Of a stretch of DNA of 64,000 bases, positions 10,680 to 21,517 are shown one piece after another. The notes below the pieces were generated by a model, which had not been told where the DNA came from, ran no database searches, and saw only the letters and a list, made by a program, of their open reading frames with translations. Position numbers and translations under genes: made by a program. The DNA comes from Stenogyne calaminthoides (lineage: Eukaryota > Streptophyta > Magnoliopsida > Lamiales > Lamiaceae): positions 9,758,406 to 9,822,405 of the forward strand of contig JBBCBC010000027.1 in NCBI GenBank assembly GCA_037126765.1. Reading direction: 5' to 3'. Positions within the stretch are counted from its first letter, which is position 1. Every line of letters begins with the position of its first letter.

Positions 10680-12284
10680 TGTTAGTGTTAGTGTCCTAGA
10701 GACAATCTTTTGTAAGGACATAATACTCAGATAATATTCAGTATTGATTTAATATTATTATTTGTTTAATATTAAATGTATGGGATTATACTTGTTAGAA
10801 TATTATGTTTGATTGTTTGCATTTATTCTTATATGTGTTCTTGAATCACTGCTGTCATTGAGTGAGTGAGAACTCAGATGACTTAAGCATGATTCTTAAA
10901 TCGCCCCAATCAAGAATCATCAAGAAAGGGATATTGATGATGCAATGTAGATTGGTGTGCGATCTGCATCATGCTCTTAGAAAGTGTAGTAAGATCTCAC
11001 TTACTACGAGATACTAGGTATCTCATGATGGATGCACAAATACCTTAGAGGGTATTGGTATACCCATCCGAGAAACCGTTTGATGTAGTTCCACTATATG
11101 TGTCTACGGGTGTCTCGGTTAGTGGGAGTGATGCGATACTCCTTTGACTTGAGGTCAATACGCACGACATGTGTGAAGTGATGAACTTTGACCGTGACTG
11201 ACGCTTGCACCCGTCTATGGGTAGATATGGCTTGGATTGGGTTCATCACGAAGTGCATGTGAGTGGTAGTTGAACCAAGAAAATGATTCATTCCTCAACG
11301 TGGATTTAGAGAGAATACTCACCTTCTCATCATAATTGGATCTAAGTCATTTGCCAATGCACGTCAACTTAGACTTTGTGACTAAGTGTGACACTAATGA
11401 TCAATTAGTGATTTGAGATAAATTGATTTAGTTATTTGAATATGCACTTCATCATGTTCAAGACTAATCGAGTATTCGTGAATGAAAGGAGAAAATCGCA
11501 ATTGCCCACGTTATAGTTACAGGTAGTTGCATATTTCTCGCAACGTACCTCATATATTGAGAGTGTCTGATTTATTGACTAGGGTTCAATTGAGACCGTT
11601 AGTTTGACTAATCGCTCGGTATATGAGGGCATATGGGTCACACAACAAGTAGTTCCCTTTTACGGATTATAGTTGGTTGATTAAATGTTAAATTGTATTT
11701 AATATTTAATTTATGGAGAAGAAATTAATAATAGATTAATTTGGAATTAATTATTATTAATATTATTTAATTGAATTGGATTTACTTAAATAAGAATTCT
11801 CAATAATTATATTTGGACTATAATTATAGGATTTAATGTATATGAAAATAAATCGTAGAGATTTTTCATATAAGACATTTAAATCCGTAGAGATTTTATA
11901 GGGAATTAAATCGTAGAGATTTATTTAAATAAAGATTAGGGTTTTAATTCCCTAATTGGGCTAGCTTAAGATTTAAATTGGGTCTCCCCTATATATACAG
12001 ACTCTCGGGAATTCACAAACAACATAACTTCATATTCTCTCCATAAGATCTAAAGTTTGGATTTTCCTAACTGATTCAACTTGGGATTCAACACTGACAG
12101 ATTCGTGCAGATCCGTTCTAGGGTACTACGTGGATACCATAGTTGAGGAATCTGTACTACAGTTATTGTAAAATTTCTTGTTATGATTATTGTAATCATT
12201 TTGTGCAATTAATTGTTCGTTGTTGGTGAACTTTAATTTCTGCTGCGCATGTATTACGTGTTTACGTGCCTCTATATTCCAACA
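10680..12284 (+). repeat. A 5' LTR
   Basis: This 1605-bp LTR is highly similar to 21518-23117. It begins TGTTAGTGTTAGTG and ends TATATTCCAACA. CCTATATATACAG (about 11989-12001) is a likely TATA box. A 65-codon minus-strand ORF present in both LTR copies is judged incidental. Confidence 0.92.
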
Positions 12285-12285
12285 G

Positions 12286-12297
12286 TGGTATCAGAGC
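12286..12297 (+). other. A primer-binding site (initiator tRNA-Met type)
   Basis: TGGTATCAGAGC follows the LTR end by one base. It is the standard copia site complementary to the 3' end of initiator tRNA-Met. Confidence 0.9.
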
Positions 12298-14115
12298 TTC
12301 ATACTCTTGTTTAATTGCTTAATTGAATTATTTGTTGTTGTTTAATGTTTGGGGGTGCACGGTATTGAAAATTGGGGCAAGTGGTTTATCAGATAACACC
12401 ACCCACCCCATATTGATTCGCCTCTTTTCTCTCGTCTTCCCCGATTTTCACAAAATTTGGGTTCTTCCCTTTTTGGGGATTTCGCCGCCCGCGCTCGATT
12501 GGCCAAGGCCGGCGATGCCACGCGACTGCGCTGATGGCCGGCGCTGGGCGCCGTGCCTCGCAACGTGCACGGAGGCTCGCGGTCTGGTCTGACTAAGGCG
12601 CCGTGCCTCGCACCGTGCGCGGAGGCTGGCGGTCTGGTCTGACTCACCCTAGTCAATGCGTTTCGATGGTCGCGATTCGCCTCACCCTCGTCCCTGTGGC
12701 GTCGCCCCTGGTCTGTATCTTTTCTCGGCGGTGCTCCCTTCGTCTTATTAAAGGCGGCGCACCACCGAAATTTATATGAGCTATAGGCAGCGCGCCGCCG
12801 ATCGAGACCTACTCCATCGTTCTGTTTTTTGAAACCGGTTCGATCCGGGTCGCGGCCTTGCGCGTGCCCCCTACTCGGTACTATAGCAGTCGGCGACGAG
12901 TAGCCCGCTTGCGATGAGCTGCGGCGGCGATTCGCGCCGGGTTCTGTTTCCGCGTGCAATTGCTCTCCGCCTGGTTCTTGACCTGTTCTGGATTTTTCTG
13001 TTTGTTGACTCCTCGATGATGATGAATCGAACTAATCTGAGTTTTGATTTGTTGGTTTTCGATGATGATAAAACGATTAATCTTGATTTTGGTTTTGGTT
13101 GTACGATTTTTCGGATTGGATCTGATTGGGATGGGTGATGATGTTGGGGGGCTGTTTTGCAAATTCGATTTGAGACAGGCCCCCCGTGCAATTTTGGAAT
13201 TTGCACCTAAGCCCCCTAAATAATAAACAATTTATTTTGAATAAATAATAAAATTGGATTTTATTTGGTAATTAATTGGATTAATTATTGGTTTAATAAT
13301 CTTAAATAAATTGGAAATTGGATTTAAAATTTGTTTAAAAGGTTTGTTAAAACCCACTTGGTTAACTTATTTTTAAATTCGTTAACGCCTTTTATAGACC
13401 GCGTTATAATTGTTTGGGTAGGCGGCACCCAATAACTGTCGGACCGTATTTATTGTTTGGGTAGACGGCGCCCACATAAGTGTTAGTCCGTGTAATGTCA
13501 TGTTTGGGTAGGCGGCGCCCAATAATTGCTCAAATGTGATGTAGATTAACATTTTGGATCTCGATTAAGCAATTAATACTCCGACTTTAAAAATGATCCT
13601 CGCTAAAATATGATTTTCATTGAATTGAACGATGCCTTCCATCAAAGTTAAAAGTAAACCGAAGATTTCGTTCCAATGAGTATTTAAGGCCCAAGTCTTT
13701 TGCTCGAATCTACATTTAACGAGATTTTTATAGGGACACGTTAGGTCGTAAAACGATAGTTCAGAATCAACTTCGACTTTATTTCACCAAACCCAGCGAA
13801 AACGAAAGTCGAGGCATCCGATTGAACTAGGTTCAATCAACTAGGAGTTACAAATTTTGCAATTGGTTTGAGACCTACCGGTTATCTTTGTGTAATGTAA
13901 TCCATTGGCAGATATTATGATAGTAGGAATGTGGATCCTAAATCCATTATGATTTATATATGATATAAATTCGTATTCTTAGATGGTCGTTGAATATGTG
14001 AAAATAATGGAGACAAAATAAATTTGAAAGACCATGTTTATTTTGATTCTTTGAATATTGATCATAGGAATTATGTGTTTTAATTTCGTTTTTATTTTAT
14101 TTCAGGATTGTTGAA
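12298..14115 (+). other. A leader: GC-rich block and triple repeat, no sense gene
   Basis: About 12480-12960 is GC-rich and carries a 205-codon antisense frame (12342-12959, minus) with Arg-rich, low-complexity content and no family match. At 13411, 13454 and 13501 a 25-bp motif recurs (TGTTTGGGTAGGCGGCGCCC and close variants), each with a GGCGCC palindrome or variant. This may act in RNA packaging or dimerisation, but that is a guess. The rest is AT-rich with no frame. Confidence 0.5.
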
Positions 14116-14935
14116 ATGAATAAGTTATCCTTTGAAGTGTTTTGGAAAGCGAACAAATTAGTGGCCAAATTTTTTCTCGATTGGCACCGAACGCGTGCAT
14201 TTTCGTGTTAAAGCAAAAAAGATTAGTCGTGTTGGACACGCCAATCCTCGCTACGGAGGAGATGTCTTGAAGAAGTCGAGGCGTTTGGCCTAAAGCTCGG
14301 AAAAAGCATCAATATGATGCTTCGAGGGCTCGATGTGTTATGCTTTCGGGATGACTCGAATTGCAAAAGCAAACATGAGAGGATGCTTCCGCCGAGATGA
14401 TCAAGCATCGAAGGATCTCTTTGATTCTGAATCTCATTCAAAGATTTATGAGGTGATGAGGGACTGTTTAGATCTTGGGATGTGCGAAGGAAAGAAGGTT
14501 TCTCCTCATGTGTTGAAGATGATAGGGCTAATTGAGAAACTTGGTCGGTTGGGCATTGAGCTCAAAACCAATGTTGCTGTTTATGTCATTCTTCAGTCAC
14601 TTCTTGATTCATATTCGATTTTTATAGTAAACTTTAATATGAATAAGACGGAATCGACTATGCCCGAGCTGCATAACATGCTAAAGATCTTTGAGTCTTC
14701 CACTGCTAAGGAAAAGCCCCGTGCTCATGGTGAGTGCCTCTCTTCTTCCGCTCCCGAAAGGAAAGAAGAAGCGAAGGGGCAAGGCAAAGAAAGGCTCTAA
14801 GCCGAACTTCCTCAAGCCCAAAGGTGGAATTCAAAAGAAGGAGAGGGTGGACAAGGATGTATGCCTCCACTGCAAGCAGAAGGGGCATTGGAAGAAGGAC
14901 TGTAAGGTTCTAGCAGCTGAAAAGAAGACACAAGG
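14116..14935 (+). pseudogene. A gag (copia), frame-shifted
   Basis: The frame begins MNKLSFEVFWKANKLVAKFF followed by LDWHRTRAF, matching the start of plant copia gag (FLDWHRNLRIVL). Several shifts follow. From about 14333 the UBN2-like body is readable (KIYEVMRDCLDLGMCEGKK, SPHVLKMIGLIEKLGRLGIE, VILQSLLDSYSIFIVNFNMN). Another shift near 14750 leads to a Lys-rich stretch and a CCHC zinc knuckle, CLHCKQKGHWKKDC (about 14861-14902). The gag shell role is known for the family; this copy cannot make a full protein. Confidence 0.8.
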
Positions 14936-15539
14936 TGTCTCAGCCACTGGAACAGGTATGTTTGTTATTGAGATAAACATGTCCACAAATGATACTAACT
15001 GCTGGGTATTAGATACCGAATGTGGCTCACACATTTGTAATAATGTGCAGGGTCTCAAGCATAGCAGGGCAGTTAGACCGGGTGAAGTCGCCCTACACGT
15101 TGGGAATGGAGCAAGAGTTGCTGTTGAACGTGTTGGCATTTATGTTTTAGACTTACCCTCTGGTTTTAGACTTGAACTGAATAATTGTTATTTTGTTCCT
15201 TCTATTACTCTCAACATTATTTCTATTCTGATGTTAGACATTGAAGGGTTTTCCTTCCATTTTGCAAATAATAACTGTTATTTTTCGTTTAATGGTGATG
15301 TTTATGGAAATGCTCTTTTATCGAAAGGTTTATATTTGTTGCATTGTGGACATAATATTCTTAATATACAAAACAAACGACTCAAACTTAATAATCATGA
15401 AAACCCGACTTATTTGTGGCATTGTAGGCTTGGTCATGCAAATGAGAACGGGATTGCAAGGTTAAGAAAGTTAGCCTACTTAACCCCATCGATTTTGAGT
15501 CCTATGAAAATTGTGAATCCTGTCTCAAGGGCAAGATGA
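14936..15539 (+). pseudogene. A protease and GAG-pre-integrase region
   Basis: The readable frame (part of 14691-15539) gives NCWVLDTECGSHICNNVQGL, the copia aspartic protease site. The family's DTG triad is here DTE, so the catalytic Gly appears lost. It continues through LHVGNGARVAVERVGIYVLD and SITLNIISI to YLWHCRLGHANENGIARLRK, the pre-integrase HxxLGH motif. The frame then changes near 15480-15535 and continues in the integrase frame as SCLKGKMTNKPF. Confidence 0.75.
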
Positions 15540-16380
15540 CCAACAAACCCTTTTTTGGGAAAGGGATTCATGCCAAAGAAGTTCTAGAGCTGATCCACAG
15601 TGATGTCTGTGGACCATTGCCCACTCTAGCTAGGGGTAACTTCGCCTATTTCATCACTTTTACTGACGATTTCTCAAGATATGGATATGTGTATCTTATG
15701 AAACACAAATCCGAATCTTTTAAGAAATTCAAGGAGTTCAAAGCTGAAGTAGAGAAGCAACTTGGTAAGAGTATAAAGACTCTTCAATCAGATCGAGGAG
15801 GTGAATACCTTAGCCACAAATTCATGGATTACTTGAAGTTACATGGAATCCAATCACAATGGAATCCTCCCGGAACACCGCAGATGAACGGAGTATCCGA
15901 GAGGAGAAACCGAACCTTGTTAGACATGGTAAGGTCCATGATGAGCTTTTCTTCTCTCCCTACATTCTTATGGGGATACGCATTACAAACCTCAATTTAA
16001 ATTCTGAATAGGATTCCATCCAAATCAGTTGAACATACGCCATATGAACTATGGTGTGGCAAGAAGCCAACTTTTTCACATATCAAAACGTGGGGTTGCC
16101 CTGTAATTGTGAAAAAGATGATCACTGATAAATTGTAATCCAAAGGTGAAAAGGCTTACCTTGTGGGATATCCTAAGGAAACTAGAGGATATTATTTCTA
16201 TCTACCTGAGAAACAAACGATAATTGTTTCTAGGCAGGCCAGGTTCCTCGAAGAAGACTATGTCTTCAAGGACCAAAGCCGTAAGAAGATAGAACTTGAA
16301 GAATTTCAAGAACCACAAGATAACCAAGAGACTGATACCTTGTCAAAGAAGACTGATAACCAAGAGACTGATACCAAGAG
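15536..16380 (+). pseudogene. A integrase core
   Basis: The frame from 15536 reads HAKEVLELIHSDVCGPLPT, FITFTDDFSRYGYVYLMKHK, TLQSDRGGEYLSHKF and NGVSERRNRTLLDMVRSMM, giving the D, D and E of the rve (DDE) integrase in order. Stops occur at 15998-16000 and about 16136-16138. Downstream GYPKETRGYYFYLPEKQTI and VSRQARFLEEDYVF mark the end of the integrase-linker part. At about 16381 the sequence jumps into a second integrase of family B, after a short direct repeat of GATAACCAAGAGACTGATACC type. Confidence 0.8.
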
Positions 16381-17024
16381 GGCATTTGGAGCCAAGGAGC
16401 TTAGAGCAAAAGAAGTGTTAGAAATCGTTCACACCGATGTGTGTGGTTCAATGCAAATCAAAGCTAGAGGTGGCTACGAGTATTTCACTACTTTTATCGA
16501 TGATTACTCACGCTACGGATATATTTTCCTAATGAAGCATAAATCTGAGACCTTTGATAAGTTCAAAGAATTTAAGGCTCAAGCAGAGAATCATAAGGGA
16601 AAAAGTATCAAGTTTCTACAATCTGATCATGGAGGCGAATACCTCAGCGATGAATTTTTGAACTACCTATCGGAAGTGGGGATTGCATCCCAGTTGACTG
16701 CACCCGGTACCCCTCAACAAAATGGGGTTGCAGAACGAAGGAATAGAACGCTTTTAGAAATGGTAAGGTCAATGATGAGTTATGCGGATTTACCAAAATC
16801 GTTATGGGGTTACGCATTAGAAACAGCGGCTTATATTCTGATCCTAGTGCCATCCAAATCGGTACCTAAAACCCCGAGAGAATTGTGGACGGGCGCAAGC
16901 CCAGTTTCGGACACATCAGGATCTGGGGGTGTCCGGCATACGTGCTAGACAAGGAAGCCGGTAAGTTGGACGCACGTTCGAAATTAAGGATGTTCACAGG
17001 GTACCCGAAGGAACTAAAGGATGC
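16381..17024 (+). pseudogene. B3 integrase core
   Basis: The frame gives AKEVLEIVHTDVCGSMQIKA, TTFIDDYSRYGYIFLMKHKS, FLQSDHGGEYLSDEF and NGVAERRNRTLLEMVRSMM, with the D, D and E residues of the copia integrase. Around 16895-16910 a shift breaks the frame after ELWTG; the true continuation (PSFGHIRIWGCPAYVLDKEA) lies in another frame. It is the second integrase in a row in this composite element. Confidence 0.8.
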
Positions 17025-18868
17025 ATGTTCTATGGTCCCGAAGATCAAAAGGTGGTAATCAGTACTCACTTTAGATTTTTGGAAGAAGACTATATGAACA
17101 GTCGAAATTCTAGAAGTGAAATTACCTTAGAAGAACTTAAGGGGCCAACTCCGTTGCTAACTGTACAAAGTGATATACCAAACGTCACGCCTACACAACC
17201 GGAATCTCGTCATAGTGGGAGGGTTATCAGACAGCCCAAGAGGTTCTTGGGGATCGGAGAGTCTTCGGACTTGATCTCCGCAGAAGAATCAGATCCATGG
17301 TCCTACAATGAGTCGATCCAAGATAAAGATGCTCAATCTTGGCAAACAGCAATGGAAGCCGAGATGGGTTCAATGGATCACAACAAGGTGTGGGAGCTAG
17401 TCGAACCACTTGATGGGGTAAAATCCATCGGATGCAAGTGGGTATACAAGAGAAAAAGGGGACAGGACGGAAGGGTTGAAACCTTCAAAGCAAGACTTGT
17501 GGCGAAAGGGTACATTCAGAAAGAAGGGATCGATTATGAGGAAACCTTTTCGCCCGTAACCATGCTCAAATCCATCTGATTCTCTTGTCGATTGCTGCGC
17601 ATCTAGATTTTGAGATCTGGCAAATGGACGTCAAGGCAGCTTTCCTTAATGGAAATCTTGACGAAGTAATCTATATGCAACAACCCGAAGGCTTCATTGA
17701 AAAATGTCAAGAGCATCTGGTTTGCAAGCTCATGAAGTCCATTTATGGACTGAAGCAAGCATCCCGAGCTTGGAATCAGTGTTTTGATCAAGTTATAAAA
17801 TCCTACGGATTCGATCAAAATGAATTTGAAAGTTGTGTCTATAAAAAGCGTGACGGAACTGCATTGGTATTTTTGGTACTATACGTAGACGACATTCTGC
17901 TCATTGGAAACGATGTAAAGGTGTTATCAGACGTAAGAGTATGACTATCAAAACAGTTCAATGTGAAGGACTTAGGGGAAGCCGGTCACATCCTAGGGAT
18001 CAAGATCACTCGAGATCGCAGGAAAAGAATTATCGGGCTTTCGCAAGCCTCATACATAGACACTATTTTGAAGCGCTTCAGCATGCAGGATTCCAAGAAA
18101 GGCTTTGTGCCCTACAGACACGGAATCCATCTATCCAAAGAGATGTGTCCCAAGACACAGAAAGAGATAGATGACATGAAGGGCATCCCTTATGCTTCGA
18201 CTGTGGGAAGCCTCATGTATGCAATGCTGCGTACGAGACCAGATATCTGCTTTGCCATAGGCATGGTGGCAAGATATCAAAGTAACCCTGGGAAAGAGCA
18301 TTGGACTGCAGTAAAGAACATTCTGAAGTACCTGAAAAGGACACAGGACAAAATGTTGGTTTACAAGTCAGACAGTCTGATCCCCATCGGTTACACGGAC
18401 TCGGATTTCCAATCAGACATTGACTACAGAAAGTCAACCTCGAGTAGTGTGTTCTGCATGGGGGGAGGAGCCATGACATGGAGAAGCGTAAAGCAGAAAT
18501 GCATCGCTGATTCTACCATGGAAGCTGAGTACGTCGCTGCTTGTGAAGCAGTGAAGAAAGCGGTTTGGCTCAAGAACTTCCTGGTGGACTTGGACGTGGT
18601 CCCGAATTTGCCCAGTAAAATCACGTTCTACTGTGATAACGCCGGAGCAGTTGTAAATTTAAGGGAATCGAGAGCCCACAAAGCCAGCAAACACATTGAA
18701 AGAAAATACCATCTCATACGAGAAATCGTTAAGAGAGGAGACATTGAGGTGGCTAAGATTGCATCGGAAGACAACCTAGCAGATCCATTCACAAAGGGTC
18801 TGCCTCAGAGTACATTCGAGAGACATGTGGAAGGAATGAGTGTCAAGGACGTTGTCAATCTGCTTTGA
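17025..18868 (+). pseudogene. B3 reverse transcriptase and RNase H
   Basis: The first frame (17025-17579) ends with CKWVYKRKRG and GIDYEETFSPVTMLKSI, the start of the RVT_2 domain, then a stop at 17577-17579. The second (17585-17944) carries WQMDVKAAFLNGNLDEVIYM, YGLKQASRAWN and the catalytic LYVDDILLIG. The third (17963-18868, 301 codons, open) gives VKDLGEAGHILGIKI, PYASTVGSLMYAM, RPDICFAIG, then the RNase H part with YTDSDFQSD, STMEAEYVA, HIERKYHLIRE and NLADPFTKGLP. It ends TGA inside a polypurine-like motif. Three breaks make it inactive, although it is the best-kept family-B RT here. Confidence 0.85.
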
Positions 18869-18980
18869 GTATAAGTGGGAGAAATATTATTAGGTTCGTG
18901 TAGGGTGACATTAGATGTCACATAGAACACGAGACATGCTGTAGTATACTTAAAAGAAGACTTTGAGTATAAGTGGGAGA
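18863..18980 (+). promoter_or_regulatory. Doubled polypurine motif before the B3 LTR
   Basis: The same 20 bases, CTTTGAGTATAAGTGGGAGA, occur at 18863-18882 (over the pol stop) and at 18961-18980, just before the LTR. Between them lies a TGACATTAGATGTCA palindrome. The pair is also present, on the other strand, in B1 (about 55421-55535). The second copy is in the place of the polypurine tract that primes plus-strand synthesis. Confidence 0.65.
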
Positions 18981-18981
18981 T

Positions 18982-20662
18982 TGTTGGGGTTATACTGAAA
19001 AGTATGCTTTTACTTTGTATAACCAAACTGAAGTTTCTTATTTATTTACTGAAATAAATTATTTAATCACTGTTGTATTAAATGTGAATGAATGTTATAT
19101 ATGTTTATTGCAAATCCGTTCGATAAGACAGTACGTATTACGTTGTAGTTAATTTGGTGATACCCGATCACTGAAGATCAAATTAACAGCCCTCGTAATT
19201 AAGTACAAATTTACAACCCAGATGGAAATGAATGAACCATCATGAACGGTTGAAGTGTGAGACCCAGATTGGCCTGTCTTGACCAAGAGATCACACTAGC
19301 GCATTTAGGTGCGCTGAATGAGGACCTACAGGAGGACAAATTCTTCGGTACTGAATATACAAGAATTAGACCTCAGTGGTGCGTTGTTTCTTAATCTCCG
19401 TCCCTTAAATAGGATCGTGTGAAATTAGTAACTATTGCTTTGACTTATGATGGGAAGAGAGTCAATGCAATTCGATACCTTATATCTTGGGCAATATTAT
19501 TAATTACATGACGATTGCTGACATTTAATACGGAGAATCGTGTGCAAGTACGTCTTGCTTGATTTGTCCCCTTGGTGGGCTCATATCCTTTATCATGCCA
19601 AATCTTACAAGTGGAAATTTATTTCCGGCATAGATAATAATGTTGAGTTGTCTTTACTCCAAGGACAAAGATATTAATGAATATAAAGCTTGTTCAGTGG
19701 CTTAATTAATTAATGGACTAAGATAATCTTAAACCGGGAGTCATGTTATATTTGAAATCGTAATATGGGTTAAGATGGATAGTTCAATATTAATTTTATA
19801 GTGGAGTAAATTAATATTAATGGACTTGAATAATATTTGGCCCAAAATATTAAAGCTTCATAGTCCATTGGAGGTCCAATCATAATTCTCCTAAAGGCCC
19901 TCCAAATAGCCCAAAATAAAGTCCATTATTGAGAGAGAGAAGAAAATATTCTTGCTAAATTTTCAAGCTATAATTTTTGAAAATTTGTATAAATATAGGA
20001 AGGAAAGATTGTCTTGATTTTCTTGTATGTATTTTATGGAAAGAGATAATTATTGTAGGAATACATAATTATCCCATAAATTCAAGAAGTCAAATCTTGA
20101 CTCATTATTTATTGTAATTTTTGAAATATATAGGTAGAAGAGGGGAAAGAGATTTTTATGGAAAATTTAATTAAGGAGAAAAGAATATATGAGATATATT
20201 CAAGATTCCTTGGAGATCAAGAAAAGATTTTCTCCCTTATTTTCCAACCCTAAAATTTCGAACCCCTCCTCCCTATTTATAGGGGATGAACTCTTCATTC
20301 CCAAGTGCAATTCCATGTGTTGGAAATATTAGAAATCCACAAAGGTGGTAGCAAAATATTTAATTTCTATCTTATTAAAATCGTTCGTTGAAATCTTCCC
20401 ACTGGATAGCGTTCGTGGACTTTGGGGATATATTTGGGAAGGCTCTTGGGTTGATTCATCCGTTTGGTTCTTCAAGAGGTTAGTAATTCCGTAACTCCTA
20501 GTTCCGCATGTTTAGGATTTACGTAAATTATGTGTACGCATGTTGCTTATTATTATGTTAAATTAATTTAGGATTAATTCATGCTAGTAATTAACTGTTT
20601 AATTTAAATATGTATTTAAATAATCACCTCGAATAGATTCGGGCGCCCCGATTTTCCCAATA
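18982..20662 (+). repeat. B3 3' LTR
   Basis: This 1681-bp LTR begins TGTTGGGGTTATACTG and ends TTTTCCCAATA, probably a decayed CCCAACA. It is related to the B1 and B2 LTRs over its length but is shorter. Confidence 0.8.
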
Positions 20663-20663
20663 G

Positions 20664-21503
20664 TTGGGACTGTCACAGTCAACCTACGTAGATAAGGTGC
20701 TAAAGCGATTTGCGATGGAGAACTCTAAGAGAGGTTCTCTACCGGCATGTCATGGGATAAAGCTATCTAAGAAGGATTGTCCTTCCACAGAAGCTGACAT
20801 TCGGCGCATGAAGGATATACCATATGCATCTGCAATTGGCTCCATCATGTACGCTATGACTTGCACAAGGCCAGATGTGGCTTTCGTTGTTAGCACTACT
20901 GGTAGATACCAGCAGAATCCAGGTGAACCTCACTGGATTGCTGTCAAGAACATTCTTAAGTACCTTAGACGTACTAAAGATTGTTTCTTGGTCTACGGAG
21001 GACAGTCAGAGCTAGTTGCAACTGGCTATGCTGATGCAAGTTTCCAATCTGATTGTGATGATTACAAATCACAGTCGGGCTATGTTTTCGTTCTCAATGG
21101 TGGGACGGTTAGTTGGAATAGTTCCAAACAAGAGACTACCACAGATTCAACAACCGAAGCTGAGTACATTGCTACGGCAGAAGCTGCCAAAGAAGCTATC
21201 TAGATAAAACAATTCTTAAATGAGCTAGGGGTAGTTCCAAGTGCTAGTAGTCCAATAAAGCTATATTGTGACAATACTGGTGCGGTTGCGCAAGCTAAGG
21301 AACCGAGATCCAATAACAGAAGCAAGCATGTACCGAGGCGTTATCACTTGATAAGAGAGATAATCGCTAGAGGAGAGATAGAGTTAGAACGTGTCCCAAC
21401 GGAAGATAACCTGGCTGACCCTTTCACCAAGGCTTTGAGTGTTCATGTACACACTAGACATTTTGATGGTCTAGGGGTTAGACATGTAGGTGATTGGCTC
21501 TAG
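20664..21503 (+). pseudogene. A RT end and RNase H
   Basis: A resumes directly after the B3 LTR with LGLSQSTYVDKVLKRFAMEN, PYASAIGSIMYAMTCTRPDV, KNILKYLRRTKDCFLVYG, then the RNase H residues YADASFQSD, STTEAEYIATAEAAKEAI. A stop at 21201-21203 replaces a Trp codon (IWI to I-stop-I). Past it YHLIREIIARGEIELERVP, NLADPFTKAL and HVGDWL follow to TAG 21501-21503. The N-terminal two thirds of A's RT are gone. Confidence 0.8.
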
Positions 21504-21504
21504 T

Positions 21505-21517
21505 TCAAGTGGAAGAT
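21505..21517 (+). promoter_or_regulatory. A polypurine tract
   Basis: TCAAGTGGAAGAT directly precedes the TG of the 3' LTR, the expected place for the plus-strand primer. Confidence 0.75.

Larger units (their letters stand above)
16381..20662 (+). mobile_element. B3: 5'-truncated copia family B copy inside A
   Basis: From GGCATTTGGAGCC the sequence is collinear with the family-B element B2 (61618 onward): integrase, RT, RNase H, doubled polypurine motif and an LTR at 18982-20662 that is related to the LTRs at 56959-58815 and 53583-55419. No 5' LTR, gag or protease of B is present. Downstream, A resumes at 20663 in its late RT (GLSQSTYVDKVLKRF). A's own RT core is missing. The likely history is insertion of a full B element in A's RT, then deletion between the two homologous integrase regions. 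Confidence 0.8.

Noticed and set aside
11094..11291. 65-codon minus-strand ORF, repeated at 21927-22124
   Set aside because: It lies inside both LTRs of element A. Its repetition only reflects the LTR pair, and LTRs do not normally code.
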